A DNA stretch of 5,184 bases. Origin: an uncultured beta proteobacterium (lineage in GTDB: Bacteria > Pseudomonadota > Gammaproteobacteria > Burkholderiales > Burkholderiaceae). Of the stretch, positions 1-5,184 are shown piece after piece. The stretch spans positions 1 to 5,184 of the forward strand of contig CAJAFJ010000166.1 in NCBI GenBank assembly GCA_903938955.1. The letters run 5' to 3'. The translations under genes were made by a program, and so were the position numbers. How positions within the stretch are numbered: the stretch's first letter is position 1; each line of letters starts with the position of its first letter. Under the pieces are notes generated by a model. The model did no database searches and was not told the DNA's origin. It saw only the letters and a list, made by a program, of their open reading frames with translations.

Positions 1-1
1 C

Positions 2-1105
2 AGCGATGCGGCGTTGCTGTTCAATGTGTTGTCAGATGCCGGCTGCGAAGTGCTGCTGGGCAAAAAAACAATTTTTATCAACTGCACCCACCCCACTTTG
101 TCAGGTGGCCATCTGGAACTGATTCAACCCGACCGGGTGGTGCTGGAAGTGCCGCCCTTGCCGGAGGCCACGGCCGACGAGATCGAAACCTATTTGGCGA
201 CGCTGAACGACGTTCGCAAGCGGGGTTTCAGGTTGGCCTTTGACAACAGCCTGTTGACCGAGCCCTACGCCAGCTGGATGGCGCTGGCGTCCTTCATCAA
301 AATTGACCTGTCGCACCTGGATAACGAAGCGATCCGCGCGGCTGTCAAGCTGGCCAAAAAAAATTCAAACGCGCAACTGATTGCCGAAAAGGTCGAGACG
401 CTCGAACAATACGAACTGGTCGCCAGCCTGGGGGTCGAGCTGTTTCAGGGCTACTGGTTTGCCAAACCGGTGCTCATCACCGGGCAAACGGTGCGCCCGT
501 CGCAGATCAACATCATTGCGCTGATCAACCTGATCCGCCGACAGGCCAGCACGGCTGAAATTGAAGATGTTTTCAAACGCGATCCGACCCTGTCTTTCAA
601 CCTGCTGCGTTTCATTAATTCAGCCGGGTTTGGCCTGAGTTGCGAGATCACCTCCTTTCGCCACGCCATCATGATGATCGGCCTGAAAAAGCTGTTTCGC
701 TGGGCGGCACTGCTGATGACGACCTCGCGCGCTGCCGGCGTGCCGTCAGCGGTGGCGAATATGGCAGTGGTGCGGGGCCGTTTGATGGAGTTACTGGCGG
801 CTGAACTGCTGCCGCCCGAAGAGTGCGACAACGCCTTTGTCGTGGGTGTATTTTCTTTGCTCGACACCATGCTCGGCATGCCGCTGGCCAAGGCGATGGA
901 ATCAATCTCGCTGCCGGAGACGGTGGTCAATGCGCTGCTCCACGGCACCGGTATTCTGGCGCCCTTTCTGGTCCTGACCAAGGCCTGCGAAAGTGCGGAC
1001 GACGAAATTTTTGGCCGCACCGCCGACGCCCTGCACCTCAACAACCACCAGGTGAACTGGGCCCACTTGCAAGCCCTGGCCTGGTGCGACACCTTGGTCG
1101 AATAA
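2..1105 (+). CDS. EAL/HDOD-domain signalling protein (YuxH-like), 5' end cut by window edge
   Basis: The frame is open from the first bases and ends at TAA 1103-1105. 367 residues are visible and the N-terminus, probably a few dozen residues, lies outside the window. Counting from the Ser codon at base 2, the first ~155 residues are an EAL-type fold: INC(T) near 26, LEVPP 48-52, FDNS 80-83, FIKID 98-102, AEKVE 128-132 and QGYWFAKP 149-156. The usual DDFG loop reads FDNS, so a metal-binding Asp is lost and c-di-GMP hydrolysis is unlikely. Residues ~165-340 form an HDOD domain, recognisable by DPTLSFNLLRFINSAGF and the following helix with RHAIMMIGLKKL. This architecture is known from cytoplasmic regulators linked to c-di-GMP, motility or stress signalling. 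The partner and output here are unknown. The gene faces xerD, with 22 bases between the two stops. The family call is firm; the role is inferred. Confidence 0.88.
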   Translation, partial: SDAALLFNVLSDAGCEVLLGKKTIFINCTHPTLSGGHLELIQPDRVVLEVPPLPEATADEIETYLATLNDVRKRGFRLAFDNSLLTEPYASWMALASFIKIDLSHLDNEAIRAAVKLAKKNSNAQLIAEKVETLEQYELVASLGVELFQGYWFAKPVLITGQTVRPSQINIIALINLIRRQASTAEIEDVFKRDPTLSFNLLRFINSAGFGLSCEITSFRHAIMMIGLKKLFRWAALLMTTSRAAGVPSAVANMAVVRGRLMELLAAELLPPEECDNAFVVGVFSLLDTMLGMPLAKAMESISLPETVVNALLHGTGILAPFLVLTKACESADDEIFGRTADALHLNNHQVNWAHLQALAWCDTLVE

Positions 1106-1127
1106 ACCGGCGCCCGAGGCCCGCCGT

Positions 1128-2024
1128 CTAACCGCGTGGGTGGTGCTGGGCGTGCAGCACTTTGAGCCGTTCACGCGCGACATGCGTGTAGATGGTGGTG
1201 GTTGAAATATCCGAGTGACCCAGCAGCATCTGCACCGCCCGCAGGTCGGCGCCGTGGTTCAGCAAGTGCGTGGCAAAAGCGTGGCGCAGGGTGTGCGGCG
1301 ACAGCGGCGCAGTAATACCCGCCGCGCGCGCATGTTTTTTGACGATCATCCAAAACATCACCCGGCTCATGGCGCTGCCCACCTTGGTTCCGCGCAGGGT
1401 CACAAACAAATCGTCGGTCTGCTTGCCCGCCAGCAAACCGGGACGGGCCTCGCTCAGGTACTTCGTCACCCAGACGCTGGCCACCTCGCCAAACGGCACC
1501 AGACGTTCTTTGTTGCCCATGCCAAACACCCGCAGCACGTTTTCCGACAAGCTGACGTTAAACACCTTGAGCGTCACCAACTCACTCACGCGCAGGCCGC
1601 TGGCGTACATCAGCTCCAGCATGGTGCGGTCGCGCACGCCCAGCGGCGTGTCGGCATCGGGCGCCCAGAGCAGCGCCTCAACCTGCGCTTCAGTCAGGGT
1701 CTTGGGCACCCGCAGCGCCTGCTTGGCGGCTTGCAGTTTAAGCGTGGGGTCCACGGTCATAAAGTGCTCGCGCAGCGCCCAGCGAAAGTAGCGTTTGAAC
1801 ACCGTCAGCCGCCGATTGGCGGTGGTGGCTTTGGTGACGCTGTGCTTCTCGGAAAAATACGCGTTCAAGTCACTTTCCTGGGTGTCGTTCAACGCCCGCG
1901 CTTTCACCAGCAGCCAGCTGCTGTACAGCTCAAGGTCGCGCCGGTAGGCACTGAGGGTGTTTTTTGACAGCCCTTCTTCCAGCCACAGGGCGTCGATAAA
2001 GGCGTCGATAGAGGCTTCAGCCAT
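1128..2024 (-). CDS. xerD: Site-specific tyrosine recombinase XerD
   Basis: XerD works with XerC at the dif site to resolve chromosome dimers, activated by FtsK at the division septum. I chose the ATG at 2022-2024 because it gives 298 residues, the length of E. coli XerD, starting MAEASIDAFIDALWLEEGLS. The open frame continues upstream to 2135, but that part is not XerD-like. Residues 1-105 are the SAM-like core-binding domain with the NTLSAYRRDL motif. The catalytic domain follows, with R145 (ASGLRVSEL), H244 and R247 (SPHTLRHAFATHLLNHGADL), H270 (LLGHSD) and the nucleophile Y279 (TTTIYTHV). The C-terminus HHPRG is the XerD signature and separates it from XerC. Odd point: the beta-hairpin lysine (GKGNKERL in E. 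coli, K172) is Met169 here (GMGNKERL). The stop is TAG. The Shine-Dalgarno sequence is weak. Identity is near certain; whether it is fully active is open. Confidence 0.96.
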   Translation of the reverse strand: MAEASIDAFIDALWLEEGLSKNTLSAYRRDLELYSSWLLVKARALNDTQESDLNAYFSEKHSVTKATTANRRLTVFKRYFRWALREHFMTVDPTLKLQAAKQALRVPKTLTEAQVEALLWAPDADTPLGVRDRTMLELMYASGLRVSELVTLKVFNVSLSENVLRVFGMGNKERLVPFGEVASVWVTKYLSEARPGLLAGKQTDDLFVTLRGTKVGSAMSRVMFWMIVKKHARAAGITAPLSPHTLRHAFATHLLNHGADLRAVQMLLGHSDISTTTIYTHVARERLKVLHAQHHPRG

Positions 2025-2046
2025 GGTGCGATGAGGTTCTTGATTC

Positions 2047-2052
2047 AGGAGG
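2047..2052 (+). promoter_or_regulatory. Strong Shine-Dalgarno that favours the ATG start of the permease
   Basis: AGGAGG lies eight bases before ATG 2061-2063, which is in frame with the AEC permease. It is the strongest ribosome binding site in the window. The later GTG at 2121, where the family-like part of the protein begins, has no comparable site. It therefore decides the start, unless it is a chance match. Confidence 0.5.
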
Positions 2053-2060
2053 CGTCGGGT

Positions 2061-3032
2061 ATGACATGCGCGCAGTGTAGCGAGCGCGGCGGCCGGATTG
2101 GCGGCTGGTATTCTCTCGGCGTGAATTACGCTCAACTTTTATTCCCCGACTTTTCCCTGATCCTGTGCGGCTACCTGGTGTGCCGCTTCACGGCCCTGAA
2201 CCGCACCGTGTGGGCGCAGGTCGAAACGCTGGTTTATTTTCTGTTTTTTCCGGTGCTGTTGTTTCATTCGATTGTGAAAAGCCCGCTGGATATTCAGTCG
2301 ACATCCAGTCTGATTGGCGCGGGCTGGGCGCTGATGTTCACGGGCATCGCGCTGGCCTATTCGCTCCCCTATTGGCCGGGGCTGGGCCGACATATCCCAA
2401 TCCGGGCGCACGCTGCCAGCACGCAAGTGGCTTATCGGTTCAATTCATTTATCGCCCTGGCCCTGGCCGACCGGCTGGCCGGACCGCAGGGGACGCTGTT
2501 GATTGCGGTGCTGATTGGCGTCTGCGTGCCGCTGACCAACATTGCCGCCGTCTGGCCCATGGCGCGCCATGCCCAGCGCGGCTTTGTGCAGGAACTGGTG
2601 CGCAACCCGCTGATCATCGGCACCGCCTCCGGTCTGGCGGCCAATCTGCTGGGTTTCACGATACCGGTCTGGCTGGAGCCAACCGTCAGCCGCATTGGGG
2701 CCGCCGCTTTGGCACTGGGCTTGATGGCCGCAGGCGCCGGCATGCAGTTTGGGGCGCTGACCAAAGCCAAGTCACTGGCGGTTGCCGTACTGGCCATCCG
2801 CCACTTTGTGTTGCCTTTGGTGGCGCTGGGCCTGGCCCAGCTGTTCCACCTCGACACGATTCAAACCACGGTACTGCTGGCGTTTTCCGCCTTGCCCACG
2901 GCCTCCAGCGGCTACGTGCTGGCCGCGCGCATGGGGTATGACGGCGCTTATGTGGCGGGACTGGTGACGATCTCCACGCTGCTGGGGATGCTGAGTTTGC
3001 CGTTTGCGCTTAGGATGCTGAGTTGGCTGTAG
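2061..3032 (+). CDS. AEC-family transporter (auxin efflux carrier-like permease)
   Basis: This is an inner-membrane permease of the AEC family (bile/arsenite/riboflavin transporter superfamily). Family members move small organic anions or amino-acid-like compounds; the substrate here cannot be read from sequence. From ATG 2061 the protein has 323 residues. About ten hydrophobic segments are seen, roughly 26-43, 55-72, 83-101, 125-138, 144-165, 183-202, 211-231, 237-262, 267-285 and 297-317. Family-like stretches include AYRFNSFIALALA (124-136), RNPLIIG (181-187) and LPTASSGYVLAARMG (278-292). The start is uncertain. AGGAGG precedes ATG 2061, but the first 20 residues are hydrophilic with a CAQC motif and are not typical. 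GTG 2121 would give a 303-residue protein that begins just before the first membrane segment, the usual form. It is divergent from xerD and convergent with queG. The stop is TAG. Confidence 0.88.
   Translation: MTCAQCSERGGRIGGWYSLGVNYAQLLFPDFSLILCGYLVCRFTALNRTVWAQVETLVYFLFFPVLLFHSIVKSPLDIQSTSSLIGAGWALMFTGIALAYSLPYWPGLGRHIPIRAHAASTQVAYRFNSFIALALADRLAGPQGTLLIAVLIGVCVPLTNIAAVWPMARHAQRGFVQELVRNPLIIGTASGLAANLLGFTIPVWLEPTVSRIGAAALALGLMAAGAGMQFGALTKAKSLAVAVLAIRHFVLPLVALGLAQLFHLDTIQTTVLLAFSALPTASSGYVLAARMGYDGAYVAGLVTISTLLGMLSLPFALRMLSWL
2074..2079 (-). promoter_or_regulatory. Possible -10 element of xerD
   Basis: Read on the minus strand this is TACACT, matching TATAAT at four of six positions. It lies about 50 bases upstream of the xerD ATG. 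No convincing -35 element sits 16-18 bases further upstream, so this is only the best candidate in a short, GC-rich gap. Confidence 0.2.
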
Positions 3033-3114
3033 CGGGGGGCTGGTGCAGTGGGCAGTTGCGTCAAGTTGCAGGGACGTTGCTCATCACGGTTGACGCCGCC
3101 GCGCGCGCAACAGC

Positions 3115-4197
3115 TTAAAAATCCAGCGCCCAAACCACATGTTCGCGCACCAGCTCACTGGGATGTTCCGCGCGTGACGCCAGCGCTTGAATGAGCGCCG
3201 GGTCGGGTTGCAGGCGCAGCGCATTGCCCATCGCCACGGCGATGTTGCGCAACCACTTCTCATGCCCGATGCGCCGGATCGGGCTACCTTCGGTGCGGCG
3301 CAAAAAATCATCTTCGGTCCAGGCGAACAGCGTCACCAACTGGCTACCGGCCAAACCTTTGCGCTCATCAAAATCAGGCAAGGCGCTGCGCTGCGCAAAC
3401 TTGTTCCACGGACAGGCCAACTGGCAATCGTCACAGCCGTAAATACGGTTGCCGATCAAGGGGCGAAATTCAAGCGGAATCGGTCCCGCGTGCTCAATGG
3501 TCAGGTACGAGATGCAGCGCCGGGCGTCCAGCTGGTGCGGCGCGACGATCGCTTGCGTCGGGCACACGTCCATGCAGGCGCGGCAACTGCCGCAGTGGTC
3601 GGTCAGCGGCTGGCTCAGGGGCAGCGCCAGATCGACATAGATTTCACCCAGAAAAAACATCGACCCCGCCGTGCGACTGAGCAGCAGCGTGTGCTTGCCG
3701 CGCCAGCCCTGGCCGCTGCGCGCCGCCAACTCGGCCTCCAGCACCGGGGCGGAGTCGGTGAACACGCGGTGGCCAAACGGGCCCATCTCGGTCGCGATGC
3801 GGTCGCTCAATTTTTGCAGGCGGCTGCGTAACACTTTGTGATAATCCCGCCCCCGCGCATACACCGACACAATGCCCTCGGTCGGCCGCTTTAACCTCTC
3901 GAACTCCACCGCCTGCCAGTCGGGCGCCGTGCTGGCGGGCAGGTAGTCCATGCGCACAGTGATCACGCTCACGGTGCCGGGCACCAGCTCGGCCGGACGG
4001 GCGCGTTTCAGGCCGTGCGAGGCCATGTAACCCATGTCGCCATGAAAACCTCGTGCCAGCCAGGCCGATAATCCGGCCTCTGATGAAGACAAATCGACAC
4101 CGGCCACGCCAATTTGCGAGAATCCCAATTCTTGGGCCCAGGCCTGAATTTTGGAAACCCACTGGCCGCTGCTGATATGTGTATTGAAGTTGCTCAC
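3115..4197 (-). CDS. queG: Epoxyqueuosine reductase QueG
   Basis: QueG reduces epoxyqueuosine to queuosine at the wobble base (position 34) of tRNAs with GUN anticodons, using cobalamin and two [4Fe-4S] clusters in the cytoplasm. With the GTG start at 4195-4197 the protein has 360 residues. Upstream extension to TTG 4257 would run over tsaE coding sequence and is not family-like. Visible features: N-terminal domain with LGFSQIGVAGVDL (24-36) and ARGFHGDMGYM (48-58); the active-site Asp in YARGRDYHKVLR (D118); a ferredoxin-like region with Cys 202, 205, 208 and 212 (CGSCRACMDVCP), Cys 228 (RRCISYLTIE), and Cys 255, 258 and 262 (CDDCQLACPW). All eight cluster ligands are therefore present. The C-terminal part (~310-360) has HEAT-like helices for tRNA binding. 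It is head-to-head with tsaE, with overlapping 5' ends. The stop is TAA. It appears intact. Confidence 0.96.
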   Translation of the reverse strand: MSNFNTHISSGQWVSKIQAWAQELGFSQIGVAGVDLSSSEAGLSAWLARGFHGDMGYMASHGLKRARPAELVPGTVSVITVRMDYLPASTAPDWQAVEFERLKRPTEGIVSVYARGRDYHKVLRSRLQKLSDRIATEMGPFGHRVFTDSAPVLEAELAARSGQGWRGKHTLLLSRTAGSMFFLGEIYVDLALPLSQPLTDHCGSCRACMDVCPTQAIVAPHQLDARRCISYLTIEHAGPIPLEFRPLIGNRIYGCDDCQLACPWNKFAQRSALPDFDERKGLAGSQLVTLFAWTEDDFLRRTEGSPIRRIGHEKWLRNIAVAMGNALRLQPDPALIQALASRAEHPSELVREHVVWALDF

Positions 4198-4707
4198 CCC
4201 CCGATTGTAAAAACCCTGCTCTGGCCCGACGAGGCGGCCACGCAGCAGTTTGCGCAAGCGCTAGCCCAACAACCGGCCCTGCGCACGGCTTTTATTGAAT
4301 TGCACGGCGATTTGGGCGCGGGTAAAACGACTTTTGTGCGCCATCTGCTGCGCGCTTTGGGCGTGCAAGGCCGGGTCAAAAGCCCCACTTACGCGGTGGT
4401 GGAACCCTACGAACTGGAAGGGTTTAACGTCTGGCACTTTGACTTTTACCGCTTCAGCGACCCGCGTGAATGGGAAGACGCGGGCTTTCGTGACATCTTT
4501 GCCAGCCCCGGCCTCAAGCTGGCCGAATGGCCGGAAAAAGCGGCGGGGTTCACACCCCTCGCCGATTGGGTGGTTCACCTGGAAGCCGTGAATGAAGAGG
4601 CCCGGCAAGTCACCGTCAAAGCACAAACGCCGGGCGGAATGGCGTTGTTGCAGGCCATCCACCCCGACACCAACCCACCCGCAGCCACAGGAGCCAAGCC
4701 CTCATGA
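4177..4707 (+). CDS. tsaE: tRNA t6A biosynthesis ATPase TsaE
   Basis: TsaE is the ATPase that binds the TsaB-TsaD complex and resets it during synthesis of threonylcarbamoyladenosine at position 37 of ANN-decoding tRNAs. From ATG 4177 it has 176 residues. Walker A is GDLGAGKTT (44-52). It is followed by the switch-like VKSPTYAVVEPYE (67-79), the HFDFYR motif with D89 (87-92), EWEDAGFRDIF (98-108) and LKLAEWPEKA (113-122). E. coli TsaE is about 153 residues; the extra length here is a proline/alanine-rich tail of about 25 residues. No other in-frame start is better placed, but no clear Shine-Dalgarno precedes this one. The first 21 bases overlap the 5' end of queG on the other strand. The stop codon overlaps the amiC start (ATGA), so the two genes very likely form an operon with coupled translation. 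Confidence 0.95.
   Translation: MCIEVAHPPIVKTLLWPDEAATQQFAQALAQQPALRTAFIELHGDLGAGKTTFVRHLLRALGVQGRVKSPTYAVVEPYELEGFNVWHFDFYRFSDPREWEDAGFRDIFASPGLKLAEWPEKAAGFTPLADWVVHLEAVNEEARQVTVKAQTPGGMALLQAIHPDTNPPAATGAKPS
4689..4693 (+). promoter_or_regulatory. Ribosome binding site of amiC inside the tsaE 3' end
   Basis: AGGAG lies ten bases before ATG 4704, within the last codons of tsaE. It supports ATG 4704 as the amiC start and fits translational coupling through the ATGA overlap. Confidence 0.5.
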
Positions 4708-5105
4708 AACGTCGTGACCTGCTTCAATCCGGCGCACTGGTGCTCCTGCTCGGCGCCCACCACTTGGCGCGTGGCGCTGGCATCATGGCAGTACGGGTAT
4801 GGCCGGCGCCAGACTACTCGCGTGTCACCATCGAATCCGATACCGCACTCAAGACCAAGCAATTTTTTGTCCCCACGCCGCCGCGGCTGGTGGTGGACAT
4901 CGAAGGCGTGCAACTCAATGCGGCGTTGAAAGAGCTGGTGGCCAAAGTCGGCCCGGCCGACCCCACGATTGAAGGTATTCGGGTCGGGCAATTTGCGCCC
5001 GGCGTGGTGCGCCTGGTGGTGGATTTGAAGCAGCCCATCACGCCGCAGGTATTCACACTGGAGCCGGTGGCGGCCTACCAGCATCGGCTGGTGTTTGCTT
5101 TGTAG
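4704..5105 (+). CDS. amiC: N-acetylmuramoyl-L-alanine amidase AmiC, interrupted: signal peptide and AMIN domain only
   Basis: AmiC-type amidases cut the stem peptide from septal peptidoglycan to separate daughter cells. The N-terminus MKRRDLLQSGALVLLLG is a twin-arginine (Tat) signal peptide, as in E. coli AmiA and AmiC, probably cleaved near residues 24-26. Residues ~29-131 are an AMIN domain, which localises the enzyme to the septum: VRVWPAPDYSRVTIES, PRLVVDIEG (60-68) and IRVGQFAPGVVRLVVDL (92-108). The frame then ends at TAG 5103-5105 after 133 residues, while intact family members have more than 400. The zinc-dependent Amidase_3 domain is not in the window. The codons after the TAG stay open and read like the usual linker. 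A nonsense substitution, probably of the Tyr codon in the common FDLYP-like motif, is the simplest reading. Alternatives are a sequence error or a split gene. As written, the product would be an exported AMIN domain without catalytic activity. Confidence 0.85.
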   Translation: MKRRDLLQSGALVLLLGAHHLARGAGIMAVRVWPAPDYSRVTIESDTALKTKQFFVPTPPRLVVDIEGVQLNAALKELVAKVGPADPTIEGIRVGQFAPGVVRLVVDLKQPITPQVFTLEPVAAYQHRLVFAL

Positions 5106-5184
5106 GCCAACAAAGTGGAAGACCCGCTGGCGGCGCTGATTGCCGACCGCCTCCAAGGCAAGGCCAGCCCCGCAGAACCGGTCG
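5106..5184 (+). pseudogene. amiC: In-frame continuation of amiC after the TAG (linker towards the amidase domain), cut by window edge
   Basis: Read in the same frame as the AMIN part, these 26 codons have no stop and encode ANKVEDPLAALIADRLQGK followed by ASPAEPV. DPL..LI resembles the start of the AMIN-to-amidase linker seen in Burkholderiales AmiC proteins, which argues against a natural gene end at 5105. An in-frame GTG at 5115-5117 could in principle restart translation, but that product would lack a signal peptide and no ribosome binding site is evident. The amidase domain itself would lie beyond the window. Confidence 0.6.

Noticed and set aside
358..364. A-AAA-AAT slippery heptamer in the correct frame, within an 8-A run of the EAL/HDOD gene
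   Set aside because: It simply encodes Lys-Lys-Asn in a conserved-looking protein. There is no downstream structure that I can see and no useful alternative product.
1108..1126. CGGCG / CGCCG hairpin between the stop codons of the EAL/HDOD gene and xerD
   Set aside because: The stem is five base pairs, common by chance in such GC-rich sequence, and there is no T-tract. I cannot support a terminator call.
1215..1967. Long open frame (250 codons) on the + strand opposite xerD
   Set aside because: It is the antisense shadow of xerD. The composition is rich in His, Gln and Arg, with no domain-like pattern, and the minus-strand frame is unmistakably XerD. The same reasoning removes the 213-codon frame opposite the EAL/HDOD gene (451-1092) and the 193-codon frame opposite amiC (4575-5156).
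1964..1969. Perfect -35 consensus TTGACA on the + strand, which could drive the permease
   Set aside because: It lies inside xerD codons and has no -10 element at 16-18 bases. The nearest candidate, GATAAA 1995-2000, is 25 bases away.
3058..3096. Inverted repeat GCGTCAA / TTGACGC in the 82-base gap between the convergent permease and queG genes
   Set aside because: The arms are only 7 bases with a 25-base loop and no T-run on either strand, so it does not meet the form of an intrinsic terminator. A weak shared structure remains possible. I see nothing else in this gap.
4124..4136. Small palindrome CCCAA-TTC-TTGGG near the tsaE start, as a possible operator
   Set aside because: It lies within queG codons for a conserved stretch (ELGFSQ), is short, and has no second copy nearby.
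5103..5105. TAG read through as an amino acid (amber recoding or pyrrolysine-like)
   Set aside because: TAG serves as the ordinary stop of both xerD (1128-1130) and the permease (3030-3032) in this window, so genome-wide recoding is unlikely.
1..5184. Search for mobile elements, CRISPR arrays, tRNA/rRNA genes, riboswitches or defence-type gene sets
   Set aside because: No direct repeats with spacers, transposase-like frames, cloverleaf patterns or toxin-antitoxin-like pairs were found by eye. XerD here is the housekeeping type, not an element-borne integrase.

Overview
The window looks like an ordinary, gene-dense stretch of chromosome from a betaproteobacterium, most likely Burkholderiales/Comamonadaceae (Rhodoferax- or Polaromonas-like). 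I base this on the high GC content, the style of the XerD, QueG and TsaE proteins, and the gene set. I assigned it by reading the proteins, not by a database search. There are no mobile elements, CRISPR arrays, tRNAs or rRNAs, and no gap between genes longer than about 100 bases.

Layout from left to right: (1) the 3' part of a degenerate EAL plus HDOD signalling protein (+ strand, cut by the left edge). (2) xerD on the - strand, convergent with gene 1, with 22 bases between the stop codons. (3) An AEC-family (auxin efflux carrier-like) permease on the + strand, divergent from xerD. (4) queG on the - strand, convergent with the permease across an 82-base gap. (5) tsaE on the + strand, head-to-head with queG, so close that the two start regions overlap. 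(6) amiC on the + strand, overlapping the tsaE stop codon by 4 bases (ATGA) and running off the right edge.

Functionally these are mostly housekeeping genes. queG (last step of queuosine synthesis) and tsaE (t6A synthesis) both serve modification of the tRNA anticodon loop. xerD (chromosome dimer resolution) and amiC (septal peptidoglycan splitting) both serve late cell division. The grouping of queG, tsaE and an AmiA/B/C-type amidase is a widely conserved proteobacterial neighbourhood.

I found no new multi-gene system. Two codon-level anomalies deserve attention. The XerD protein has methionine where E. coli XerD has its catalytic lysine K172, while the other five catalytic residues are intact. 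The amiC reading frame is broken by an in-frame TAG right after the AMIN domain, with recognisable amidase-linker sequence continuing in the same frame beyond it. Each could be explained by a single base substitution. They may be real lesions, strain-specific variants or consensus errors.
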